A stretch of 64,000 bases of DNA from Glandiceps talaboti (taxonomy: Eukaryota > Hemichordata > Enteropneusta > Spengelidae), in contig NC_135565.1 in the NCBI RefSeq assembly GCF_964340395.1, positions 17,010,709 through 17,074,708 on the forward strand, read 5' to 3'. The notes under the pieces are model-generated. The model was not told where the DNA came from and did not search any database. It was given only the letters and a program-made list of their open reading frames with translations. Below are positions 54,601 through 64,000 of this stretch, one piece after another (the first letter of the stretch is position 1; every line of letters begins with the position of its first letter). Both the position numbers and the translations under genes were made by a program.

Positions 54601-57600
54601 AATGTTACTTTATTAGTGGTGTACGTGTCTTATCACATATTCATAATGTAGACATTTCTCATAAGTATAGACATTTACCAAAGACAAACAGGACGTGAGT
54701 TTCCACAAGTAGACATGTTATTGATACTATGCACAAAATACATGTAGTGTGCACGAGTAACAACACGTTTTTACCCCTATGCGCATGCGTCAAGTTATAT
54801 CCAGACAACACTTATACAGTTACTTGGAATACCGACTTTAAAATATGTGTTGACGCTGCCAACTGGAGACACTAATCAGTCTACGAACAAATCTACATGG
54901 ATGTTATGCATGTATCATATGATTGGATTGAAATGTGTCCAAGTAACCCAAGTCACCTCAACGAAGAATGTCGAAAAGTTACAACATCTCTACCAAGGCT
55001 TGAAAATCATGTGGCACAATCTATACTGTCAGTCACGTGACAGGTATCCCCCCCCCCTCCTCTGGTGGTCCTATTTTGGAACAAATAATAAAACACTTAT
55101 TTATGAGCAATTCAGTATAAACATATTTTATAGGAATTGTTAGGTACGAAGAAAGACAATTGCCACTAAAACTAAGAAGGGTCTCGATTTTTGGGGGTAA
55201 CAAAAATCATGGCATGATAAGGTTATATTTGTCATATCTGGATAACATGTGAAAGCTCTACCACTTCCTAGACACGACTCAACACATTTTGCTATTCAAA
55301 ATAACATAAATCGATTGCAAATTGAAACAGCAGTAACCACCACAAAGTATAAAGTTACAGACTCTGTCTGCCCCTGTTAGGCCAAACACGTAAAATTATA
55401 CACAAATGTTACAACACAAGGCTGATTATGTTAGCGTTGTCATGGGAGACCACGTGACAGTCTCTGCATTTAGCTTAGTAGTCGCCGTTCAATCGTTTTT
55501 CTCCATTGATGGATATCGGAATTTTCTGATAAAAAAATGGAGAGATAAAAAGACGTTGAAAGAACACCGACTATACTACCAGGCAGTCAATGTAAACAAC
55601 TTGAAATAACAGATAATGTAAAGAAAAATTGTGAATAAAAACATATTACGACGCACAGGTCCACCTAGTACCTGCTGTCAAAATAATTTAATGCTGATAT
55701 ATGCACGTCCGTATTTGACCACGTGTTTTTCCCTATAGAATATGCGGGGCAAGACGAGTTGAAGTCGAGGCGATGTTTGTTCTTAGCTCTATATATGAAT
55801 TTTAATTCAAGCTAAGTAGTTGTTTTGAGTCACTTTGCAATTTCAGAATGTGTCATGAAAATTAAAGTACATGTACACCAAATTAAATCTTTTGATACAT
55901 TCAACAGGTGGAGTACATACATTGAAATATCCGTCCGCAACTGGCAGAGCACATTGGTAATTAGCAAACTTCCAATCAGGGGGAAGTGAGCTTACAGACC
56001 AAAACCGAGGTTATGATGAAAAACACACTGTACAATCATTGCAGACGATAGTGTGAGCTATGGATAAAACTACGACAAAATGTCATCGGTCTGTCACAAA
56101 TTTGTAATTACTTGTAATTTAACTTGTAATTGTTTGGGCTCAGATATGAATACAAGAAGTCAGTCATAGGGGTGAGCTTCCTAAGATAACAACAGGTCAT
56201 ATGCATAATTATGAGCATCATGGAAATAAAACAAAAAAAACTAAACTTTAACTTGAATGACATCTCCAGACATACGATATTAGTGTACCTATTGTCTTGA
56301 CACACATGTGAGCTATTGCTACAAAAGATACTGGCCGGTTTCTCTAGCTAGGTGTATGGCTACATGTATTCATGTCTGAACCTAAACACAGTAATTACAA
56401 ATCCCCTCTGATCGTGAGGTAAGTTTTTTGAACAAGTCGTATGTGCTCCAAAGCCGACGGTATCTAGGTCAGAATGAGTTAATTTCAGGGCCGTACTCGG
56501 TGAATGACCTCGTTAAGGGAACGAGTCAAACAGCATGAACATGAGTTAGTATGCTCATTCACGCACGTGAGCGATAGCGATAATGGTATCACTGTAAGTA
56601 CACATTTCATGCCTTCTCATGGTTGCCAAATTCTGACGTCATCAGCAACTTTTCGACTTACTGCTGAAATGAGATAGCTGGTCAAATATTATACTAATAG
56701 TAATAGTATGTAGCATTCCTAAACATCATGATGAAAATAAGCCAAACGATAAAATGTAGCAACGTTAGTAAGATGTTTGTGGACGCAGACGATAAAATGC
56801 AGCAAATAATGTTAACAGTTAAGATTTTTGTCGAGCCATGCCAGGCACTAAAATATAACAATGTTGGTAAAACTTTTGACGAGCTGAAGATACTGAAATG
56901 TAGCAATGTTAGTTAAGATGTACAGTCAAAGAAGACGACAATTTGTTACTACTCAACCAACCGGCTTCCACTGTATTAGAACAAAATCCCATTTGTATTC
57001 AGTGCAATTGTGTTGATATAATTAGTTGCATTTTTGGGGGATCACATTCATTCAAAGTGAAACAAAAGAAAGTGGTTCATCCTTTCATTTTCATCAATTG
57101 ACAGATTACGTCGGAAAAGTTATAAAGTCTCCAAAATTAAGAGATACTTTACTTCCATCTGTTCCACTGTGTTCAAGTGTTGTAAAGAATAAGAAGGTGA
57201 ACTGTGTCGAAGTTCTGGGTTCTCCGTCAAAATAATCACTGTATATGCAACAAGAGCGCACTTTTAGTATAGTATTTCCGTTGATAAGCTCTGGTAACAG
57301 AAGGAGAAATGTGGTAATCTTGCATCATGGTAGCTCTCCATACCATAATTTTGGCGGGGAGCCAACACTGAGGCAAAACCGCCTGACATGGAGTTGATTT
57401 TATACTAACTTACTGAAACTTACTGAAATGATACTTTTACTTCAATCTGTTATCGGAACTGTATTACGTATGCACTTTGAAAAAATGTGTTTACACAGAA
57501 TAGGTATTAATGTTTCCGTTAACCTCCAAAACTCCTGTAGCATTAGCGGGCACACAATAACGTTTGTTTGACCGACAGTAAACTTGAATACAGCCAAGGT

Positions 57601-58127
57601 TACCTAAGCTTGTGTAACCATGTTGATGTACATTGTGAACCCATAACAACTGTATACCCATAATGTCACGGGCCAGTGTTTTCTCCCTGTTTTATATTGA
57701 TTAATAATGCAACTAGCTATGTATCAGTTCACACTCCCTAGTTATGTTCATAACGTGAGGAGCGCTTAAAAGAGATAATATCGATTATTCAAAAATCGCA
57801 GCAAGGTAACTTTCACTTCCGGCTGCATTTTTGGAAGGACGGCAAAGCCGGCGTTCTCAACATGTCCGATGCGTTCCGCTTTACCCGACATACAGTGTCA
57901 CTGTCTATCTCATCAACAGGCAGTGTCGACTTTGTTGTGCATGGATATTTACTGATAACTAGCTCAAAACACCTCAAATGATATGTTCTCGAACAGAGAT
58001 ATGTTAGATATCAAAATAAATGTTCTACAATACCTTTCACTACAGTTGCCACAGGTTCGGGGTTTTCTTCCTTGATTGACCGGAAAACGTTCGTCAGTGA
58101 CGGTGCATGTTCCCCCTTACTGGCCAT
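48656..58127 (-). CDS. Carotenoid cleavage oxygenase (BCO/RPE65 family)
   Basis: Eight minus-strand exons: 58127-58034, 53078-52678, 52197-52056, 51540-51086, 50465-50357, 49828-49743, 49071-48960 and 48807-48656 (stop TGA). Phases agree at every junction and the protein is 516 residues. The start is the first in-frame ATG after a stop (MASKGEHAPS). The family cleaves carotenoid or retinoid double bonds with a non-haem iron held by four His, all present: His180 (TSHPH), His238 (SYYHSF), His309 (CFHHINAYED) and His509 (FGMHGL). Other family signatures are WLNGSFLRNGPG, FDGMSLLHRF and EFGTLAHPDPCKNIF. The last resembles vertebrate BCO2 and BCO1 more than RPE65. There is no clear signal or mitochondrial peptide. 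Product (symmetric or eccentric cleavage) cannot be told from the motifs. Confidence 0.95.
50825..51060. repeat. Degenerate tandem repeat, 3 units of about 90 bp
   Basis: Units start near TTTGAT(T/C)GGTCAAA and contain CCCAGGTGT or GCCAGGTGT. The repeat lies in the intron between oxygenase exons 4 and 5 and ends about 25 bp from the exon 4 donor. Confidence 0.65.
53079..58033 (-). other. First intron of the carotenoid oxygenase (about 5 kb)
   Basis: No coding sequence or clear mobile element is seen. Long plus-strand frames (for example 54060-54305 and 54847-55143) have no recognisable similarity and no splice logic. A near-repeat of GATAAAATG(C/T)AGCAA(T/C)GTTA-like units occurs at 56745-56915. 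Confidence 0.6.
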
Positions 58128-59010
58128 GATTGCTACTAACACCTTACTGTCGGCTGCTGTGTGCCCCCCGGATGAACTCACGCTACAAATACAACTACCC
58201 ACACAAAGTGTTGTGATTACTCTCCGGCAAACGACATACTTTGCTAAGGTCACAATTACTATTTTCAGTAAGCTACCAAAGAGGGCGCACGAACGTCGTC
58301 ACGTACTGCTCGACCCGACATGACGAAATGCCGATGCACCCGTCTGAGGGCATGCTGTTCCTGGTCGTATACTCATTGTCGCAGGGATTCGTAATATTGC
58401 CTGGATTGAAGATATCCCAGCGACGGATACGAACTAGAATAATGTTGCTAAGAATAAGCGTAGCCTCCATACACTTGGCATCCCATGCTTGATACAAGGA
58501 AAACGTGTAATTATTAAGCTCTGCAGTGTATTGGTAGCAATGGTATTTGTTTAATCCATCCATCTATACAAGCAAGACGGACTGTGTAAAAGTAAAAACA
58601 TCATTCACATTCGTAACGTTATATGTTATGTATCTACCCACCCACACAAGCTAAATTACGTGTCCTATGCTCATTGTCGGGAGCTACAATACATGATATG
58701 TCCTCCTAATAAATTATGGGAATGATAGAAACTAAAATGACGTCAACAAGCCAAATAGGATACGTCACCTAATTATAATTATGTGTAGTTTGAAGTGTGT
58801 CCTCTTAAAATACAACCAATTTAAAATGGTAATTCATTATGCAAATGATTTCATAAAATTGAAAGTTACATCAACAAGTCCTAAAGACTCATGTGCGCTT
58901 TTTTTTTTTTATCAGCAATGAATGTTTGTGATTAATTGATTGAAATATCTTTTTACACATTTTTCTAATTGGTTTCTATACATACAGAATAGCGAATAAA
59001 TGTATACTCG

Positions 59011-59089
<79 letters not shown>

Positions 59090-59729
59090 GAAAAATTGAC
59101 TAGCTGAACTAACGATTGTAAAGTTCTGAAGTCAGTCTTACTTCCAATCCCAAAAGCGTCAGCGACGTATCGTTGTGACTAGCACACCTTCATCAGGCTG
59201 TCAATCTACAAACAAAACCAAAGTAACTACAGCGCATGTCTGAACTTGAAGCGGACAAAAGAAAATAATCACATGACAAAAAAGGAGGGAAGCAATCAGA
59301 ATAAACTAGTGAAAACACTAGTTTTGGATTCCTGAGGGTTCATATTCGTTTAGTCCATGAGGATACATAGTACCAGCTCTGTATCCATATACTTTCCAAT
59401 TGTTTCATTGTTTCAGTGTCTGAGTTAGGTGAATATATATATTTATAATATACCTAGTGATAATGTTGTGCCATGATTCGCTAGAATCAGTCACGTGATA
59501 GGAAAATAGAATGACTATTTCCCTAGGAAAATAGTTCCATCAACTTTTATATGGTCACGTGACCACCGCGCGTTCACAGCAGGTCAAAATGGCAGCTTCT
59601 GACGATGTCGTCTGCCACCGCGAGTTCACAGCATGAGGTATATTATAAAACACATATTGCCTGGCCTATATTCGGGCTATAGCACCCGTTCATTACCCCC
59701 TCGTGACTGTGAGTTACCAGAATCACATG
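58128..59729. other. Oxygenase 5' flank and TA-rich spacer
   Basis: This should hold the promoter of the oxygenase gene; no core motif stands out. It contains a (TA)n tract at 59016-59084. The part from about 59090 to 59729 may be the 3' noncoding end of the Penelope-like element (a CACACCTTCATCAGGCTG stretch at 59186-59203 is suggestive), but that boundary is not certain. Confidence 0.5.
59016..59084. repeat. (TA)n microsatellite
   Basis: About 34 TA units. Confidence 0.97.
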
Positions 59730-60134
59730 CTATTTCCCTCGGCCTTTGGCCTCGGGAAATAACATTTCTTCTTCCTTTAATCTCAATACTTTCTCATCAC
59801 CAGAAACCTTACAAATTCCTGAAATAGACATATCTGATACACTGTGATCGTTGGTAATAAAATGTATAGATACGGAATAGTTACGATTCTTTTGTCTGGT
59901 CAGGCGGAGATGTTCCACGAAACGATCACCAAGACGACGTACAGTTGAACCTATATATAAAAAAACACATTTTTGACATGTAATGCAATACACTACATTT
60001 GTACTAATACAAGTAAATCTACTTATAACAGGCACACTGTTCTTAGGGCCAAAAACATGATTAGTATTAATAATGAAACGACATGTACCACATCGAGTAC
60101 GATCGCATGGAAATGAACCAGCATTAACTTCCAA
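59730..60134 (-). pseudogene. GIY-YIG endonuclease domain of the Penelope-like element
   Basis: An open frame starts at a Met following the deletion junction. It has FPCDRTRCGTC (C-x4-C-x2-C, a zinc-type motif typical before the nuclease), then VVYCITCQKC (GIY-like), YIGSTVRRLGDRF (YIG plus the conserved Arg) and EHL. In intact elements this domain nicks target DNA for insertion. The domain itself looks nearly complete, but it is cut from its reverse transcriptase by a deletion and frame change. Confidence 0.85.
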
Positions 60135-60171
60135 TTTGGTAAAAATCCGTGTTTAAAATCTTTTATATAGA

Positions 60172-61340
60172 TCAGGCCGACGGTAAGATCCCTTGATATG
60201 AGCTGAAAATAAGGTGTTCTTGATAAGACATAAATAAACAAGCATAACTAGGTCCAAGACAACTTCCTATAGCAACGCCGCGTTTCTGCACAAAATACCT
60301 GTCATTAAAGGTAAAATAATTACAGGTAAGAACAAGTTCAGCCAATCTCAGAAGTACGTGGGTAGGAGGGTCAAGTACAGGTCTTAAATTAAGATAGTGT
60401 TCGATTGCAACTAAACCTTCATTATGTGGTATGGAAGTATACAAGGACTTAACGTCCATAGAAAAAAGGTATCGTGGCTTACCTTGTTGGAATTGGAAGC
60501 CATTAAATACTTTAAGAGCATGGTTCGTATCTTTAATGTAGGTAGGCTGAGATGCCACAATAGGTCGTAAAAGGGCATCTAAATAACGCGCGATGTGTTC
60601 CGCAGGGCAGTTACAAGCTGAGACGATGGGCCTACCAGGAATATTAACCTTATGTATCTTGGGTAGTAAATAAAACACGGCTGTCCTTGGTCGATGGAAT
60701 ATAAGGTTGCGTGCATCTGTAGGTAATTCGCCAGCGGATATAAAAGCGTTACCAGTATCCATAATTTCGCGTTGCACGTCTTCTGTAGTATCACCTTCCA
60801 ATTCCTGGTACAAAATCCGTGTTTAAAAGTTGTCTCTCTGCCTCAGCCACATACAGATCTTTATACCAAACAACTACTGCTCCGCCTTTATCAGCAGGCT
60901 TAATAACAATATCATCGCGCTTTCTAAGGGATGAAATAGCATCGCGTTCTTTCTTAGTGATGTTACTGAAAGGGAACTTGTTATTAAATTTAATAGTATA
61001 AACCTCACGCCTGCAAACATTGATGTAATGGTCAAGAGTACTATTGTGACCAGCTTGAGGGGTCCAATGTGAGGGCGCCAAACAATCGTTGGTTATTGGT
61101 ATTATTAACATGAGCTTCACCCTGGGTATTATTATCATCATTAGCAAAGTACTCTTTCAAGCGAAGACGACGGAAAAAACTTTCGACATCACGTTTAACA
61201 TAGAACTCGTTGATACATATGAGATTTAATAGGAATGTATGCAAGCCCCCTACTAAGAACATTCCGTTCTGAATCTGATATAGTAAGGTCTTCTGGGATG
61301 GTGACGACAAGCCGTTTAGATGTGTTAAGAAGGGGCTGTC
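60172..61340 (-). pseudogene. Reverse transcriptase of the Penelope-like element, broken
   Basis: The 213-codon core (60813-60172) carries FYLLPKIHK, GRPIVSACNCPAEHIARYL, TYIKDTNHAL, motif A FSMDVKSLYTSIPHNEG (Asp at codon 120) and motif B GVAIGSCLGPSYACLFM, and stops soon after YQEHLIFSSYQG. The next expected piece, the YxDD motif, is absent. N-terminal pieces lie in two other frames up to about 61340. One extra G near 60809 separates LLNTDF from YQELEGD. Confidence 0.88.
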
Positions 61341-61371
61341 GGTCACTATGAGGTTGATAAAACTCACCTCG

Positions 61372-61564
61372 ACATACATACATACATACATACATACATA
61401 CATACATACATACATACACACACACACATACATACATACATACACACACATACATACATACATACATACATACACACACACACATACATACATACATACA
61501 TACATACATACATACATACATACATACATACATACACACACACATACATACATACATACATACA

Positions 61565-61592
<28 letters not shown>
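61372..61592. repeat. (CATA)n(CA)n compound microsatellite
   Basis: Abuts and truncates the 5' end of the Penelope-like element. Long frames over it are artefacts. Confidence 0.97.
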
Positions 61593-61595
<3 letters not shown>

Positions 61596-61599
61596 CAAA

Positions 61600-63496
61600 T
61601 TATGTTTCCGAAATACATTAAATTAGTATTATTGGGTTCACACTGCATCTAACAGGAAATATATCAAATTGCATTTGAACATATTATCCACATCACAAGG
61701 CAAATATAGTGCATTAGTTATAATGCTTGTTGCATCTTTTTCTCCAGATATAACTAGAACCAATTATATCTTCTCGATCAATATCTTGTCTTTCTTATTA
61801 TCAGTGGTATCAGCCGTTATCAGCTGAGGTGTAAATACAGCTTGCTGTTTTGTCCAGTGTCTGCGTAACCTCATTATATATTACACGTAAACCATAGATA
61901 AGTAACACGTGTTACTTAACTGTGATTAAACCAGTCGTTATTATTTCCCCCTTGACTTTGCTGTCTATTGTCAACGTCATTGAAAATGTGTTGTGTACCA
62001 TGTTTGAATCATATTTGAGTTTAGTACAGAGAGAGAGAGAGTTGCTGTACATTGTAGCTTTCCCAGGTATAGTTTATTTGGTGAAACCAGTGTTTTGAAT
62101 ATTGTGCTGGCTATCTCAAGTAATGTTTCTGGTGTTGGAAATGTTGCGTTTGATAATATAGATTGATTATCACGATGGTGAAACAATGCTGCAGTTACAC
62201 TCACAGCAATATTACTGCAGATTCATAATTGGGCACCAATGCACGCAAGTTCTCACCGAGCAGCGTTTTCAAAGGGGATAAATCGAGGGTTGTTCAAGCA
62301 TAATGATATTGGGCAGACTGTACTTCATAATACCTTAATCTTGGTTGCATCATAGACATTGGACACCTCTCATGGCTAATCCTCCTGTACCCAGACGAAA
62401 AATATTTACAGAAGCGTCTACAAAAGACTGTTCCTATCTGAGAACTCTTACGATAATTGCGATAGGATTAGTCCAACAAGTCCAATCTGTCGTGGCCACT
62501 CACCGTGACGTAACAACTCGTTGGCGAGTACATGTATAGCATCTGTAAAGAAACAATGACGGGATCTTTCAGGGTACATGAGATAGTGCAATTACACAAC
62601 AAATAGATCAAAGGTGCTCTGAACTTTAACAGTACGTCTTCCCGGTACAATCAAATTAAAGAGCAAAGGGAGTCTTCATTATTTATGACGGGGGGGGGGG
62701 TTCGGAGGAATCAGAAGGGGCCATTCAAAAAATGCTAAGCTAGCTAGAAGGGGAATTATTCAAAAACTGGGGAGTGAAGGAGGGGGGGGGGGCTACTCAA
62801 AATGTTTGCTAACACTGAAGTATAGAGCACACCTATATATGCAAGTTAACAACACCATATTTATTAACAGAATGTTTTTTTTTTCTGTTCGAATTTTTCA
62901 GTGCGTATTGCATATACATAACCCCCATGAAAATGCATACATAGACATATAGCATGTAGCTTCAGAAGCCAGTACAGTGGAACATAATAATTCGTATCAC
63001 AAATTGATCAAACCGATACTGGTGCATTGAGTACTGTTACACGAAACCAATCAATTATTGATAAGGTAGTAATGAATAATCTGGTTAAAGAACAGCTTAA
63101 GCCACACCTGAGGGCAAAGACTGACGAGATAGGACCAACTCATCTAGAATATAACGGTACAGATTATGTGTCATACATTGGAAGCATACCAGATACTGGG
63201 ATGATATTATTATTTCTTACTATTCAATTTATTTCATATGAACAAGGCCACCGCCCATCATTCAACAAAAAGAGAATAAATAATTCAATTTCAAAATAAA
63301 AAAGTTTGGTTACGTATGTATGTATGTATGTATGTATGTATGTATGTATGTATGTATGTATGTATGTATGTATGTATGTATGTATGTGCGTGCGTGCGTG
63401 CGTGCGTGCGTGTGTATGTATGTATGTATGTATGTATGTATGTATGTATGTATGTATGTATGTATGTATGTATGTATGTGTATGTGTTTGTGTGTT

Positions 63497-63529
<33 letters not shown>

Positions 63530-64000
63530 ATGTATGTATGTATGTATGTATGTATGTATGTATGTATGTATGTATGTAGACAACAAGTAACAGAGACCGT
63601 CGGAATACTATGAACATATCCTATTGAACGTCCTGAATGTACAAATAAATTGTAAATTTATAATCAATGTTTGGGGCGGGACCTCGTTTCTGGCGCATAT
63701 TACATGACTAACTGATACCAGCCATCCATCCACCCATACGGTGACGGTTGTTTGTACATTATACAAGATTGTTTTTAGGTAGTGAGTTATCGTCGGCGTT
63801 ATTTTTTCAATCAAATGTACTTATTGTGATGCCATACCGACGGTGTTATTAGTTTAATTATATTTGTGTTGTTACCTAGACGGGGATGGGGAGGGGCCGG
63901 CTGCGCAACTAGACTGTGTAAAATGAAATTAGGTGACTCTGCTGAGACTTCCAAATCCAAACGGTAAACCCAAACTCTAGACATTCCACACACCCAAAAA
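61600..64000. other. Intergenic; one weak coding candidate
   Basis: No recognised gene. Poly-G runs near 62690 and 62785 and a (TATG)n array are present. A plus-strand stretch at 63027-63220 reads NNLVKEQLKPHLRAK and IGPTHLEYNGTDYVSYIG, which has protein-like composition. It could be a single exon or a retroelement scrap; no family is recognised and no splice sites are clear. Confidence 0.4.
63315..63578. repeat. (TATG)n with GCGT and GTGT interruptions
   Basis: About 260 bp of TATG repeats interrupted by a (GCGT)n run at 63387-63411 and a (TG)n run at 63480-63512. Confidence 0.97.

Larger units (their letters stand above)
59730..61370 (-). mobile_element. Defective Penelope-like element (reverse transcriptase plus GIY-YIG)
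   Basis: Minus-strand order: IPEDLTISDSERNVLSRGL (about 61320-61260), DVESFFRRLRLKEYF (about 61185-61140), KKERDAISSLRKRDDIVIKP and ADKGGAVVV (about 60970-60870), reverse transcriptase core, then a GIY-YIG endonuclease. That order is specific to endonuclease-bearing Penelope-like elements. The frame changes at least twice before the core. The high-coordinate end is cut off at a (CATA)n tract. The segment with the YxDD catalytic motif and thumb is missing, so the copy cannot be active. Confidence 0.9.

Noticed and set aside
58011-58253. Longer N-terminus for the oxygenase starting near 58253
   Set aside because: That frame begins with GTG and has a stop at about 58301 with no ATG before MASKGEH, so the start at 58127 is preferred.

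Overview
This is eukaryotic nuclear DNA from an intron-rich animal. Genes are split by GT-AG introns of about 0.1 to 5 kb, noncoding DNA is AT-rich, and microsatellites (TATG, CTGT, GA, CA, CAC), minisatellites, Penelope-like retroelements, a tRNA-derived SINE and small terminal-inverted-repeat elements are abundant. Gene content (PTDSS2-like, PNPLA4-like, carotenoid oxygenase, O-fucosyltransferase-fold) suggests a marine invertebrate, perhaps a non-vertebrate deuterostome. The species cannot be fixed from the sequence alone.

Layout. 85-6869 (+): the last eight coding exons of a phosphatidylserine synthase 2 gene whose 5' end lies outside the window. 6870-17276: no gene recognised; mostly minisatellites, dispersed repeats and duplicated blocks. 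17277-28394 (+): a locus with three tandem copies of a large first exon (1a, 1b, 1c) of an O-fucosyltransferase-like type II membrane protein, followed by one set of three downstream exons. Exon 1b carries a stop codon, and an inverted exon-1 fragment lies upstream of 1c. The block carrying 1c sits inside a decayed Penelope-like element. 30169-32729 and 38564-41535 (-): two tandem PNPLA4-like patatin lipase genes with identical exon structure. 48656-58127 (-): a complete eight-exon carotenoid oxygenase (BCO/RPE65 family) with all four iron-binding histidines. 59730-61370 (-): a defective Penelope-like element lacking its catalytic YxDD segment. The rest is microsatellite-rich intergenic DNA.

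How the genes relate. The oxygenase and the two PNPLA4-like genes lie in a row on the minus strand. Both families act on carotenoids, retinoids or neutral lipids, so the group may be a small lipid/retinoid neighbourhood, but the sequence does not show co-regulation. The O-fucosyltransferase locus is the most unusual part. Its layout resembles variable-first-exon loci such as UGT1A, with alternative membrane-anchor and N-terminal halves that could be joined to one constant C-terminal half.
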